From JAPOUP01 sp965199865 (GTDB lineage Bacteria; Pseudomonadota; Alphaproteobacteria; Rhodobacterales; Rhodobacteraceae), in the NCBI GenBank assembly GCA_965199865.1, contig CBDATU010000011.1:124001-188000 (forward strand): DNA of 64,000 bases, read 5' to 3'. The number at the start of each line of letters is the position of its first letter. Position 1 is the stretch's first letter. A program made the position numbers and the translations under genes. Under the pieces are notes generated by a model. The model searched no databases and was not told the DNA's origin. It worked only from the letters and a program-made list of their open reading frames with translations. Positions 17,200-26,830 of the stretch are shown here, piece after piece.

Positions 17200-18357
17200 T
17201 CAGCCGCAGTCCATGGCCGCGACGAATCTCTCGAACAGATAGTAGCTGTCCTGCGGGCCCGGACTTGCTTCAGGATGGTACTGGACAGAAAATACCGGCC
17301 TGTCCTTGACGCGGATTCCGCAGTTCGAGCCGTCAAACAGCGACACGTGAGTCTCGATCACTCCCTTTGGTAGGGTCTGGCTGTCGACGGCAAATCCATG
17401 GTTCATGGATGTGATCTCGACCTTGCCTGTCTCAATGTCCTTCACTGGATGGTTCGCGCCGTGATGGCCATGGTTCATTTTTACTGTCTGAGCTCCCAGC
17501 GCCAGCGCCAGCATCTGGTGGCCAAGGCAGATTCCGAAGACCGGCAGATCCGTCCTGTCCAGAATGCGGCGGATTTCTGGCACCGCATATTCTCCGGTCG
17601 CGGCGGGGTCGCCTGGCCCGTTTGACAGAAATATGCCCTGTGGGTCATGCGCAAGAATCTCTTCAGCGGTGGCGGTTGCGGGCATCACCGTGACGTCGCA
17701 TCCGGCTGACGAGAGGCAGCGAAGGATGTTGCGCTTGGCGCCATAATCGACCGCAACGATCCGACGTCCCGGCTCGGCGCGTCTGGAATGACCGTCAGGC
17801 CAAGCCCAGCGGGTCTCGTTCCAGCGATAGGACTGTGCACATGTCACGTCCTTGGCCAGGTCGAGCCCTTCAAGTCCCGAAAACTCCCTGGCCGCTCTGG
17901 TGAGAGCTTCAATATCGAACTGGCCTTCTGGGCTATGCTGGAGAGAGACGTGCGGAGCGCCTTGACAACGGATGGCGCGGGTCAGTCGCCGTGTGTCGAT
18001 TCCACCGATGCAGATGCGCCCGTGTTTCGTAAGCCAGTCAATCAGCTGTTCGGTAGAGCGCCAGCTGGACGGCTCTGTGGGATCCCATTTGACGACCATG
18101 CCATTGGCGAACGGGCAGTTCGCTTCGTCGTCTTCAGGGTTCACGCCAACATTGCCAATATGGGGACAGGTGAATGTCACGATCTGTCCGGCATAGGAAG
18201 GATCTGTCATGATTTCCTGATATCCAGACATCGCTGTGTTGAAACAGAGCTCAGCCGTGGTTTGGCCCGCAGCACCAAATCCCTGACCGAAGAACAGGGT
18301 GCCATCGGCCAGCGCCAGGCAGGCGGTCATTCCGTTTGCACCCTGCGACTGGGGCAT
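17200..18357 (-). CDS. carA: Carbamoyl-phosphate synthase small subunit
   Basis: A 385-residue glutaminase subunit that supplies ammonia to CarB for carbamoyl phosphate (arginine and pyrimidine synthesis). The N-terminal CarA domain has FGAAGQTTAELCFNTAMSGYQE and IGNVGVNPED. The C-terminal class I amidotransferase domain has the nucleophile motif VFGICLGHQML, then NHGHHGANHPV, and the catalytic His-Glu pair in SVQYHPEASPGP. The ATG at 18357 has GGAG about eight bases upstream. It is divergent from the GatB/YqeY gene, an arrangement common in Rhodobacterales. carB is not in this window. Confidence 0.95.
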   Translation of the reverse strand: MPQSQGANGMTACLALADGTLFFGQGFGAAGQTTAELCFNTAMSGYQEIMTDPSYAGQIVTFTCPHIGNVGVNPEDDEANCPFANGMVVKWDPTEPSSWRSTEQLIDWLTKHGRICIGGIDTRRLTRAIRCQGAPHVSLQHSPEGQFDIEALTRAAREFSGLEGLDLAKDVTCAQSYRWNETRWAWPDGHSRRAEPGRRIVAVDYGAKRNILRCLSSAGCDVTVMPATATAEEILAHDPQGIFLSNGPGDPAATGEYAVPEIRRILDRTDLPVFGICLGHQMLALALGAQTVKMNHGHHGANHPVKDIETGKVEITSMNHGFAVDSQTLPKGVIETHVSLFDGSNCGIRVKDRPVFSVQYHPEASPGPQDSYYLFERFVAAMDCG

Positions 18358-18389
18358 GGATCACACTCCGATCTGAACGGATCTGCGGG

Positions 18390-18418
18390 AACCTAGTGGC
18401 GGCGTCTGAACCGGTCAA
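18390..18418 (-). promoter_or_regulatory. Sigma-70 type promoter of carA
   Basis: On the minus strand, -35 TTGACC (18418-18413) and -10 TAGGTT (18395-18390) are separated by exactly 17 bases. Transcription would start about 25 bases upstream of the carA start codon. The -35 is one base off consensus. Confidence 0.6.
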
Positions 18419-18539
18419 GCAGTAAGAAAAATGTGATATCCCTTTTTTTCAGTTTGTTACACTCGCACGCAATTATTGCTTCTGGCATCGGTGGGGTCTA
18501 CGCTTGCAGCCTGGATTGAATCTTGGAACGGGATCTCCG

Positions 18540-19001
18540 ATGGATATGCGCCAACGGATCGCTTCTGGACTTAAGGAAGCGATGAAGACTCAGGACAGGC
18601 CAAGATTGTCGACGCTGCGTCTGATCAGTGCCGCGATCAAGGACAAGGAGATCGCACTGCGTGGTGTGGGGGCCAGCGTAGGCGATGTGGAGGTTCTTGG
18701 CATTCTCGGTAAGATGGTAAGGCAGCGTCAGGAGAGCGCGCGGACTTATGAAGAAGGGGGGCGGCTGGACCTTGCGGAACGCGAGCGGGCCGAGATCAGG
18801 GTGATTGAGGAGTATCTGCCGAAATGGTTGAGCAGCGATGAGGTTGCGATGGCTGTGGACAGGGCGATTCGGGCGGCTGATGCGACCTCAATCCGTGACA
18901 TGGGTCGGGTCATGAGCGCACTGAAGACGGAATATATTGGCCAGATGGATTTTGTTAGAGTCGGTCCAATGGTTAAGGAGCGCCTCGGTCGCCTTGTGTG
19001 A
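18540..19001 (+). CDS. GatB/YqeY domain protein
   Basis: A 153-residue protein of the YqeY family, which resembles the C-terminal tail domain of the GatB amidotransferase subunit. Its role is uncertain; a link to tRNA-dependent amidotransfer is inferred from the fold. Typical blocks are MRQRIASGLKEAMKTQD, LRLISAAIKDKEIA, MVRQRQESARTYEEGGR, EIRVIEEYLPKWLS and MGRVMSALK. The start is the ATG at 18540, with GGGA about seven bases upstream. Divergent from carA across 182 bases. Confidence 0.88.
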   Translation: MDMRQRIASGLKEAMKTQDRPRLSTLRLISAAIKDKEIALRGVGASVGDVEVLGILGKMVRQRQESARTYEEGGRLDLAERERAEIRVIEEYLPKWLSSDEVAMAVDRAIRAADATSIRDMGRVMSALKTEYIGQMDFVRVGPMVKERLGRLV

Positions 19002-19734
19002 TATGACCGGTGTTTGAGCGACTCCGGATTTTGTGGTCGCTGGCTGTTGTGAGGGGATCTGTATGTCTTTGATTTCATTGGGATTTTGTCATTCATAAGT
19101 GATGGATCGCTGCTCTCGGAGCTTTAGATCAGGCGGAACGGGACACTGAGCTCAGCCAGTCGCATGGTGTGACCGGTTCTCTCTTCCGATCAGTAGTGCC
19201 TAAGCAGAACCAGGCCATGTGTCGCCATCGTGTTCAGGGGAATCGAGGACAGGGTCACGAAGGTCAGTCTCCTGCGCTTCTCTTGAGCAACAAATTTCAT
19301 GCCGTTATTGGGGGCCATGTTCCGCTCCGTCGGGTCCTGTTCAGGTCACAGCCAGGCTTTCCTACCAGGGGCTGGGACTGTCCGGTCGTCACGCTGCCGC
19401 TCGGGACCTCTCCTCCGGGTGTGACCATGCGCTACGGGATTGGCTACCCCCGGAACTCCAGGTTCCAGGTGGGGCATTTCCCTCATCGCTTTGGCCCGAT
19501 TCTTCGAAACCGGGAATGCTTTGCCGTTCTTCCCGCTCGGTTCGTTCCAGTATTCCAACCACTCATGAGGTAAGCGTTGGACACCAGTCTGGCCGCTGAA
19601 TGGGCTAGGAGAAGCCAGCGCGCCGCAATGCCGCCCGCCGAGTCACCCATGCGTGGTTGCGCATGGCAAAGGATCTTTCTAAGCAGAGCGCCGCGGCCGT
19701 GCGTGGGGCGGGCCTGGTATATGGGAGAGCTCTA
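19002..19734. other. Spacer upstream of malate synthase gene
   Basis: About 730 bases with no recognisable gene. Plus-strand frames at 19169-19599 have no known motif, ribosome binding site or protein-like composition. The frame of malate synthase is open back to 19657, but the family start is at 19735. Nothing else seen. Confidence 0.5.
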
Positions 19735-21897
19735 ATGACGGTGGCAAGGGTCGAGCGGTATGGTTTGCAGGTAGACAGAGGTCTAGCGGACTTTCTCGAT
19801 AGCAGGGCATTGCCGGGCACCGGAATTGCGCAGGAGGATTTCTGGCGGGCATTCTCGGTGCTTGTGCATGACTACGGGCCGAGAAACCGGGTGCTGCTGG
19901 ACAGGCGTACGGAACTGCAGCAGAAAATCTCCGCCTGGCATGCAGCCCGTCGAGGCCAGGAACTGAATCAGAATGCCTATCGCGGGTTTCTTGAGGAGAT
20001 AGGATATCTGGTTCCGGAAGGACCGGATTTCACCATCGGGACCACCAATGTGGATCCCGAATTCTCCGATCTTCCCGGACCACAGCTTGTCGTACCGATC
20101 ATGAATGCGCGTTATGCGATCAATGCTGCCAATTCGCGTTGGGGATCCCTTTATGATGCGCTTTACGGGACGGACGCGCTGGGAGACGCACCTCCTGAAG
20201 GTGGCGAGTTTGACGCTGCGCGCGGTGCGGGAGTGATAGCATGGTCCAGAGCACATCTCGACGCCGTCGCGCCATTGGTGGCAGGGAGCTGGGCAGACAT
20301 CGACATGCTCTCCATAGAGGACGGAACGCTTACCCCGGAGCTTGCGGACCCGGATCAGTTTGCCGGGTTCAAAAACGACGGTGCGGCATTGCATGTTCTT
20401 CTGCGCGTGAACGGACTGTACATTGAAATAGTCGTCGATTCGTCCAGCCGGATAGGCGCGCAGGACCGCGCAGGCATTTCAGATATCAGGCTTGAAGCGG
20501 CAGTGAGCACGATCATGGACTGTGAGGACAGTGTTGCCGCGGTCGATGGTGAAGACAAGACGCTCGCATACGCCAATTGGCTGGGGCTGATGCGGGGAGA
20601 TCTGGTTGAGGAGGTGACGAAGGAAGGCAGAACCTTTGAACGGATCCTGAACCAGGATCAAGTATATTCCGCGCCGGATGGTGGTGAATTGAGGGTGAAA
20701 GGTCGCTCGATGATGCTTGTTCGCAATGTCGGACTGCTGATGACCACACCCGCCGTGCTTGACCTGGATGGAAACGAGGCATTCGAAGGACTGATGGACG
20801 CGATCTGCACCACGATGATCGCGATGCATGACCTGAACGCCTCGAAAGGTCCGAAAAACTCGGCAACAGGTTCGGTCTATGTTGTGAAGCCCAAGCTGCA
20901 CGGGCCTGACGAAGTGGGGTTCTCGGATGAGGTGTTTACGTTTGTCGAGCATGCGCTTGGATTGCCGCAGTATACGGTGAAACTGGGCATCATGGATGAA
21001 GAACGGCGAACGAGCCTGAATCTCAAGGAATGTATTCGAGCGGCGAGGCACCGGGTCGCCTTCATCAACACAGGGTTTCTTGACCGTACGGGGGATGAGA
21101 TTCACACGTCCATGGAAGCGGGTCCGATGATTCGAAAGGGTGACATGAAGCGGTCGGCCTGGATCGCATCCTATGAGGACCGCAACGTGGATATCGGACT
21201 GGCCTGTGGGCTACAGGGCCGCGCGCAGATCGGTAAGGGAATGTGGGCGATGCCGGATCGAATGGCCGACATGCTGGAACAGAAGATCGACCATCCCCTA
21301 TCCGGTGCGAACTGTGCCTGGGTGCCGTCGCCAACGGCTGCGACACTGCATGCAACGCATTATCACCGGTTCAACGTCTTCAGGCGCCAGAAAGAGATTG
21401 CGGCGAAAGGTCCCCGTGGATCCCTTGAGGATCTGCTCTCGATACCATTGCTCACGGGCCAGAACCTTTCCGAGGCTGAAATCACCGCCGAGATTGAAAA
21501 CAACTGTCAGGGCATTCTCGGCTATGTAGTGCGTTGGGTAGACCAGGGGATTGGCTGTTCCAAGGTGCCGGACATCAACGAAGTGGACCTGATGGAGGAT
21601 CGTGCGACCTGCAGGATTTCCAGCCAGGCACTGGCCAACTGGCTTTGTCATGGCGTTGTTTCAGAGGTGCAGGTAATGGTGGCGCTGCGCAGGATGGCGG
21701 AGGTGGTCGATAGGCAGAACGAAGGTGATCCAGCCTATTCGCCTATGGCACCCGGATTCGACGGTGTCGCCTTTCAGGCCGCCTGTGATCTGGTGTTCAA
21801 GGGAAGTCTCCAGCCATCTGGCTATACCGAGCCCGTGCTGCATGCGCGTCGCCTACAACGCAAAGCGGCCAGGCGTCAGCGGGTCCAGTCACAGTAG
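19735..21897 (+). CDS. glcB: Malate synthase G
   Basis: A 720-residue enzyme that condenses glyoxylate with acetyl-CoA to malate, completing the glyoxylate shunt or glycolate use. Its length matches the monomeric G isoform. Diagnostic blocks are TTNVDPEFSDLPGPQLVVP, IMDCEDSVAAVDGEDK, GPKNSATGSVYVVKPKLHGP, LGIMDEERRTSLNLKECI, FINTGFLDRTGDEIHTSMEA and NCAWVPSPTAATLHATHYH. The ATG at 19735 (MTVARVERYGLQVDRGL) has GGAGAG about six bases upstream. No isocitrate lyase or glycolate oxidase genes are in the window. Confidence 0.95.
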   Translation: MTVARVERYGLQVDRGLADFLDSRALPGTGIAQEDFWRAFSVLVHDYGPRNRVLLDRRTELQQKISAWHAARRGQELNQNAYRGFLEEIGYLVPEGPDFTIGTTNVDPEFSDLPGPQLVVPIMNARYAINAANSRWGSLYDALYGTDALGDAPPEGGEFDAARGAGVIAWSRAHLDAVAPLVAGSWADIDMLSIEDGTLTPELADPDQFAGFKNDGAALHVLLRVNGLYIEIVVDSSSRIGAQDRAGISDIRLEAAVSTIMDCEDSVAAVDGEDKTLAYANWLGLMRGDLVEEVTKEGRTFERILNQDQVYSAPDGGELRVKGRSMMLVRNVGLLMTTPAVLDLDGNEAFEGLMDAICTTMIAMHDLNASKGPKNSATGSVYVVKPKLHGPDEVGFSDEVFTFVEHALGLPQYTVKLGIMDEERRTSLNLKECIRAARHRVAFINTGFLDRTGDEIHTSMEAGPMIRKGDMKRSAWIASYEDRNVDIGLACGLQGRAQIGKGMWAMPDRMADMLEQKIDHPLSGANCAWVPSPTAATLHATHYHRFNVFRRQKEIAAKGPRGSLEDLLSIPLLTGQNLSEAEITAEIENNCQGILGYVVRWVDQGIGCSKVPDINEVDLMEDRATCRISSQALANWLCHGVVSEVQVMVALRRMAEVVDRQNEGDPAYSPMAPGFDGVAFQAACDLVFKGSLQPSGYTEPVLHARRLQRKAARRQRVQSQ

Positions 21898-22113
21898 CAT
21901 TATGGTAGAGACCGGTTCGGCTGAAATGCGGACTAGCGAATCGGGATGGAAAACGGTGGAAGTGGTCTGGAGCACGGTCCCACCCCATTCTTCACATCAG
22001 AACGGCGGGCTCGATCCGGGCGATTTAAGTGCCGGATGCTTCGGAATGGCTCGACCTGCAGCCTGAACTGCGTTACACTGGACATGTGACGCGACAGTTA
22101 GAAGGAAAGGAAC

Positions 22114-22890
22114 ATGGCTCGCCCGATTGTTGGCATCATTGGCAACAGCCACATGATCACGGATACCTACCATGTTCACGCTGGCGGCTATTACTCGTCG
22201 GAGGCAGTGTCAAAGGTTGCCAATTGCACGCCCGTGATCGTGCCGAGTGATCCAGAACTCGTTGGGGTTGAGGACCTGCTTTCCCAGTTCGATGGCTTTC
22301 TGTTCACCGGCGGACGCCCAAATGTACATCCTGAGGAATACGGCCATGAACCAACGGAGGCCCATGGTGCCTTTGATCGGGCGCGTGACAGACTCACTCT
22401 TCCACTGATCCGTGCGCTGACAGAGCGTGGCCAGCCATATCTGGGAGTCTGCCGGGGGTTTCAGGAAGTGAACGTCGCCTTTGGTGGCACGCTGCACCCC
22501 GAAATCAGGGATATCCCCGGTCGCATGAACCACCGCATGCCGCCTGGCGGAAGACTGGAGGAGATCTTCGAGCTGCGTCAGCGCGTAACCTTTACCCCAG
22601 GTGGTGTTTTTCATCGGTTGCTGGGTGCCCATGAGGTCATGACCAACACCCTGCACGGGCAGGGCATTCTCGATTCCGGGAGCCACATCATCATTGATGG
22701 TGTAGCGGACGATTCCACGCCAGAGGCGCTGTATGTAGATGGTGCACCGGGATTCACGCTGTCGGTCCAATGGCATCCCGAATTCAATGCGCGGAATGAT
22801 CCGGTATCAACGAAACTGTTCAAGGCTTTCGGAGACGCCGTGCGTGTCTGGGCTCAGTATGGTGCAAGTCCCATTCTGAAGAGTGCCTGA
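22114..22890 (+). CDS. Class I glutamine amidotransferase, peptidase C26 family
   Basis: A 258-residue protein of the gamma-glutamyl-gamma-aminobutyrate hydrolase (PuuD-like) group. The nucleophile Cys is in YLGVCRGFQEVNVAFGGTL and the catalytic His in LSVQWHPEFNA; FTGGRPNVHPEEYG is the usual substrate-side loop. Members hydrolyse gamma-glutamyl amides, for example in putrescine breakdown. No putrescine genes are nearby, so the substrate is open. The ATG at 22114 has AAGGAAAGG just upstream. Confidence 0.87.
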   Translation: MARPIVGIIGNSHMITDTYHVHAGGYYSSEAVSKVANCTPVIVPSDPELVGVEDLLSQFDGFLFTGGRPNVHPEEYGHEPTEAHGAFDRARDRLTLPLIRALTERGQPYLGVCRGFQEVNVAFGGTLHPEIRDIPGRMNHRMPPGGRLEEIFELRQRVTFTPGGVFHRLLGAHEVMTNTLHGQGILDSGSHIIIDGVADDSTPEALYVDGAPGFTLSVQWHPEFNARNDPVSTKLFKAFGDAVRVWAQYGASPILKSA

Positions 22891-22914
22891 TGCACTTCCA
22901 CTGGGTGCGTGGAT

Positions 22915-22937
22915 TCCTGTGGCACCGCTCCACAGGA
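22915..22937 (+). terminator. Hairpin downstream of the C26 amidotransferase gene
   Basis: TCCTGTGG (22915-22922) pairs perfectly with CCACAGGA (22930-22937) around a 7-base loop, 25 bases after the stop codon. It lacks a T-tract, so termination is only suggested. Confidence 0.35.
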
Positions 22938-23185
22938 GACTGCCTTCCCGTTGCGGCATGGGCGCAATGCCGTCCTGCTGTCGTTGGAGCCGATTGAGAC
23001 GGTTCTCTGGATCGCCAAACGGTTGATTCAGCACCAACGAAGACTTCTGGAAACTGAGTTCAGAGGCCAGCCTGAACAATTGGCCGCAGCGTTTCGTGCT
23101 TGAGAAAGCCTTACCATCACTATAGAGCAGCGTTTCTGGAACCGGTGAATTGCAGTCACCAATGCCCAGAAAGGGGACGGGACAG

Positions 23186-24760
23186 GTGAAGATCGGAACG
23201 CCGAAAGAAGTATTCGAAGGTGAGGCGCGGGTGGCGATGACACCTGACAGTGCACGCCAGCTTCGGAAGCTTGGCTACGAATGCGCCATTGAGACCGGGG
23301 CCGGGACCGCCGCTGGACTTTCCGACGCAGCCTATGAGGACGTGGGCGTCGAGATAGTAAAAACGGCAGCAGCTCTGTGGAATGCTGCCGATGTTGTTGC
23401 AAAGGTGCGTCCGCCGACCGAAGCGGAAGCCAGGTGGATGGCTAAAGGCCAGACTCTGGTTTCGTTCTTTTATCCCGCTGCGAATGACGTGCTCCTGGAG
23501 CTCGTGAAATCACAGGGCGCCAATGCGATTGCCATGGATATGGTGCCACGGATTTCGCGTGCGCAGAAGATGGATGCACTCTCGTCCATGGCCAACATTG
23601 CTGGATACCGTGCCGTGATTGAGGCAGGAGGCAATTTTGGTCGTTTCTTTACCGGTCAGGTGACCGCTGCCGGAAAGGTTCCGCCCGCGAAGGTTCTTGT
23701 CGTGGGGGCCGGTGTCGCCGGCCTTGCAGCCATCGGCACGGCCACTTCTCTGGGGGCCATCACCTACGCATTTGATGTCCGTCCGGAAGTGGCGGAGCAG
23801 ATCGAGTCGATGGGTGCCGAATTCGTCTACCTTGAATTCGACCAGGCGGGGCAGGATGGCGCGGCGACGGGTGGCTATGCTGCACCGTCGAGTCCTGAAT
23901 TTCGTGAAAAACAGCTTGAGAAGTTCCGGGAACTCGCGCCGGAAATGGACATTGTCATTACCACCGCGCTCATTCCAAACCGGGATGCCCCAATCCTCTG
24001 GACACGCGATATGGTTGAGGCGATGAAGCCTGGTTCGGTGATTGTGGATCTGGCAGCCGAACGGGGCGGCAACTGCGAACTGACCGTACCGGACGAAAGG
24101 ATCGTCACTGAAAATGGCGTGATCATAGTCGGATACACCGATTTTCCAAGCCGGATGGCGGCGCAGTCCTCGTCTCTCTATGCGACCAACATCCGCCACA
24201 TGATGTCGGATCTCACCCCTGGGAAGAATGGCGAAATCAACCATGATATGGAAGACGACGTCATTCGGGGTGCTACCGTGGCGTTTGAGGGTGAGATTAC
24301 CTTCCCGCCACCGCCTCCAAAGATACAGGCGATTGCCGCACAGCCAGTTAAGGCCGCTTCGCGCGAACTGACCCCGGAAGAGCGGAGGGAGCAGGAGCTT
24401 AAGGCATTTCGCAGGACGACCCGAAGCCAGGTTGGCATGCTGGTGGCCGGGGGGCTGCTGATGCTTCTGGTCGGTGCCTACGCTCCGGTGAGCTTCATGC
24501 AGCATTTCATTGTGTTCGTGCTGGCATGCTTCGTTGGATTCCAGGTGATCTGGAATGTCACGCACGCGCTGCATACGCCTTTGATGTCGGTGACCAACGC
24601 CATTTCCGGCATTATCGTCGTCGGGGCACTTCTGCAGATCGGGTCGGTCAACCTGCTGGTTGTAATCCTGAGTTTCGTCGGTGTTCTGATTGCGTCCGTC
24701 AATGTGGTCGGGGGTTTTCTGGTAACGCGCCGGATGCTCGCAATGTTCCAGAAATCCTGA
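23186..24760 (+). CDS. pntA: Proton-translocating NAD(P) transhydrogenase subunit alpha
   Basis: The protein of about 524 residues combines the soluble NAD(H)-binding domain I with three or four C-terminal membrane helices, like E. coli PntA and unlike split PntAA/PntAB types. Evidence includes IGTPKEVFEGEARVAMTPD, SSMANIAGYRAVIEA, the NAD motif VLVVGAGVAGLAAIGTATSL, VDLAAERGGNCELT, and hydrophobic helices in the last 110 residues. With PntB it uses the proton gradient to reduce NADP with NADH. The GTG at 23186 gives the standard N-terminus MKIGTPKEV; in-frame ATGs at 23150-23162 would add an untypical lead. A possible promoter (TTGAGA, 15-base gap, TATAGA) lies at 23100-23126. pntB follows 12 bases later. 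Confidence 0.94.
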   Translation: MKIGTPKEVFEGEARVAMTPDSARQLRKLGYECAIETGAGTAAGLSDAAYEDVGVEIVKTAAALWNAADVVAKVRPPTEAEARWMAKGQTLVSFFYPAANDVLLELVKSQGANAIAMDMVPRISRAQKMDALSSMANIAGYRAVIEAGGNFGRFFTGQVTAAGKVPPAKVLVVGAGVAGLAAIGTATSLGAITYAFDVRPEVAEQIESMGAEFVYLEFDQAGQDGAATGGYAAPSSPEFREKQLEKFRELAPEMDIVITTALIPNRDAPILWTRDMVEAMKPGSVIVDLAAERGGNCELTVPDERIVTENGVIIVGYTDFPSRMAAQSSSLYATNIRHMMSDLTPGKNGEINHDMEDDVIRGATVAFEGEITFPPPPPKIQAIAAQPVKAASRELTPEERREQELKAFRRTTRSQVGMLVAGGLLMLLVGAYAPVSFMQHFIVFVLACFVGFQVIWNVTHALHTPLMSVTNAISGIIVVGALLQIGSVNLLVVILSFVGVLIASVNVVGGFLVTRRMLAMFQKS

Positions 24761-24772
24761 GGGAACGGTGCA

Positions 24773-26221
24773 ATGATCAGCTCCGGTCTAACCTCCGCCG
24801 CCTATATCACGGCCTCGGTCCTGTTCATCCTGGCGCTTGGTGGCCTGTCCAACCAGGAGAGCGCCAAGCGTGCGGTCTGGTACGGTATTGTCGGCATGTT
24901 CATTGCCATGCTTGCCACGATCTTCGGCCCGGGTGTTGGCAACCCGGTTCTGATTCTGATCGCGATCGCGGCTGGTGCGGTCATCGGTGCTTACGTGGCG
25001 CAGCGGGTGCAGATGACCGAGATGCCCCAGCTTGTGGCCGCGCTGCATTCCTTCGTTGGGTTGGCAGCGGTGTTTATTGGCCTCAACGCCGATGTGATGC
25101 TGGCCACCGTCAATGACCTCAAGCAGATCGGCAGCGCGCTTGAGGATGTAGAACTCACCGGTTTTGGTGTCAGGCTCTGGAAGAAGGACGCCGTAGAGAT
25201 CGCCATACTCAAGGTCGAGATCTTCCTCGGCATTTTCATTGGTGCGATCACGTTCACCGGCTCTGTCGTGGCTTTTGGCAAACTTGCGGGCAGGATTGAC
25301 GGAAAGCCGAGCAAGCTTCCCGGCGGACATGCGCTCAATGCGGTGGCGCTCGCGGTCTGCATAGCGCTCGGTGCGATGTATTTCCTTGGCGCAGGTGTCT
25401 GGACGATGGTTCTGGTGTCTGTCATCGCCGGTTTCATCGGCTGGCATCTGATCATGGGTATCGGCGGGGCCGATATGCCGGTTGTCGTTTCGATGCTGAA
25501 CAGCTATTCCGGATGGGCCGCCGCAGCCATCGGGTTTACCCTTGGTAATGATCTACTGATCGTTACCGGAGCGCTGGTTGGTTCTTCTGGTGCCATTCTG
25601 TCCTACATCATGTGCCGTGCGATGAACCGAAAATTCATCAGCGTCATCCTTGGCGGCTTCGGTGGAACAGCCGGCCCGTCTCAGGGTATCCAGGGAGAGA
25701 TGATCGCCATTGAGGTGGACGGTGTGGCTGCAGCGCTGAACGACGCCGACAGTGTCATCATCGTGCCGGGTTATGGCATGGCCGTCGCTCAGGCGCAGCA
25801 GTCGGTCAGTGAACTCGTGCGCAAGCTGAGGGCTAGGGGCAAGAATGTGCGCTTCGGCATCCATCCGGTTGCCGGTCGTTTGCCTGGGCATATGAACGTA
25901 CTTCTGGCTGAGGCAAAGGTGCCCTACGACATCGTCCTGGAGATGGATGAGATAAACGATGACTTTCCGGACACGGATGTCTCAATTGTCATTGGCTCCA
26001 ATGACATAGTCAATCCGTCGGCGCAGGACGATCCCAATTCACCGATCGCTGGAATGCCGGTACTGGAGGTCTGGAAGGCCAGGCAGGTCATTGTTTCGAA
26101 GCGCGGCCAGGGCACTGGATATTCCGGCATAGAGAATCCACTGTTCTTCAGGGAGAATACGCGCATGTTCTATGGCGACGCGAAACAGTCGCTCGACAGA
26201 TTGCTGCCAATGATCGAGTGA
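24773..26221 (+). CDS. pntB: Proton-translocating NAD(P) transhydrogenase subunit beta
   Basis: A 482-residue subunit. About eight or nine membrane helices fill residues 1-290 (for example YITASVLFILALGGLSNQE and HSFVGLAAVFIGLNAD). The NADP(H)-binding domain III follows with VIIVPGYGMAVAQAQQ, FGIHPVAGRLPGHMNVLLAE, IVIGSNDIVNPSA and VIVSKRGQGTGYSG. The length equals E. coli PntB. ATG at 24773 with GAGGGAACG upstream; co-transcribed with pntA. Confidence 0.95.
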   Translation: MISSGLTSAAYITASVLFILALGGLSNQESAKRAVWYGIVGMFIAMLATIFGPGVGNPVLILIAIAAGAVIGAYVAQRVQMTEMPQLVAALHSFVGLAAVFIGLNADVMLATVNDLKQIGSALEDVELTGFGVRLWKKDAVEIAILKVEIFLGIFIGAITFTGSVVAFGKLAGRIDGKPSKLPGGHALNAVALAVCIALGAMYFLGAGVWTMVLVSVIAGFIGWHLIMGIGGADMPVVVSMLNSYSGWAAAAIGFTLGNDLLIVTGALVGSSGAILSYIMCRAMNRKFISVILGGFGGTAGPSQGIQGEMIAIEVDGVAAALNDADSVIIVPGYGMAVAQAQQSVSELVRKLRARGKNVRFGIHPVAGRLPGHMNVLLAEAKVPYDIVLEMDEINDDFPDTDVSIVIGSNDIVNPSAQDDPNSPIAGMPVLEVWKARQVIVSKRGQGTGYSGIENPLFFRENTRMFYGDAKQSLDRLLPMIE

Positions 26222-26830
26222 GACAGGGAACGGCTTCCACCCATTCGCTTGATCCTGCTCCCGAACTGACGACCTGAGAGTCCCTGCGTGGTGGGGGCGG
26301 GGACGATGCTCAGCAGGGTGTTGTGTTGCTCCTGTTCCAGTTCGCAGGATGACGCCTTTTGAATTGGTTACCATTGGTCGCTTTCGGAGCCCGGGATCGG
26401 ATTACGGTTCTGGTCAGGCGTGAAGGGACCGAGGCGCGGATTTCCCGCGGGTTGGAGCCGCCTAAGGACGAGGCGCAGACCAGCTGCGCGTCCAAGGTGA
26501 TGCGCGGTGATATCATCTCTCCCATTCCGTATGCAGGAGACTGAGCAGTCGCATAACGCGTCCGGATCGGAATGTGTTCATCGAAGGTAGCTGTCCACCG
26601 CACCAATGTCCTTGATGGCCTCATGCTACCGGTGGCACTTCCGCTCCCCGGTTTCCTCAGCCTGAATCCCATCGGTCAGAAATGGGGGTGTGCACCCTTT
26701 AGGTGAACAGCACAGCATGGCATGCCACCGGCCGCCACCGCGCCCATCACAAGGGCGGGACTTTTCCCTGTCGGCGCCGTGTAGATCGCTTCAGGCGGTG
26801 CCGAGACCTTAATGAGCGTATTTTGGTGGG
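26222..26830. other. Spacer between pntB and the ParA-like gene
   Basis: About 610 bases between convergent genes. Short open frames here (for example plus strand 26359-26544) show no known motif. A small palindrome, GGGTGTGCACCC, lies near 26686. No terminator with a T-tract was found. Confidence 0.45.

Noticed and set aside
23510..24574. 354-codon minus-strand frame
   Set aside because: Antisense of pntA; composition and lack of motifs show it is a shadow.
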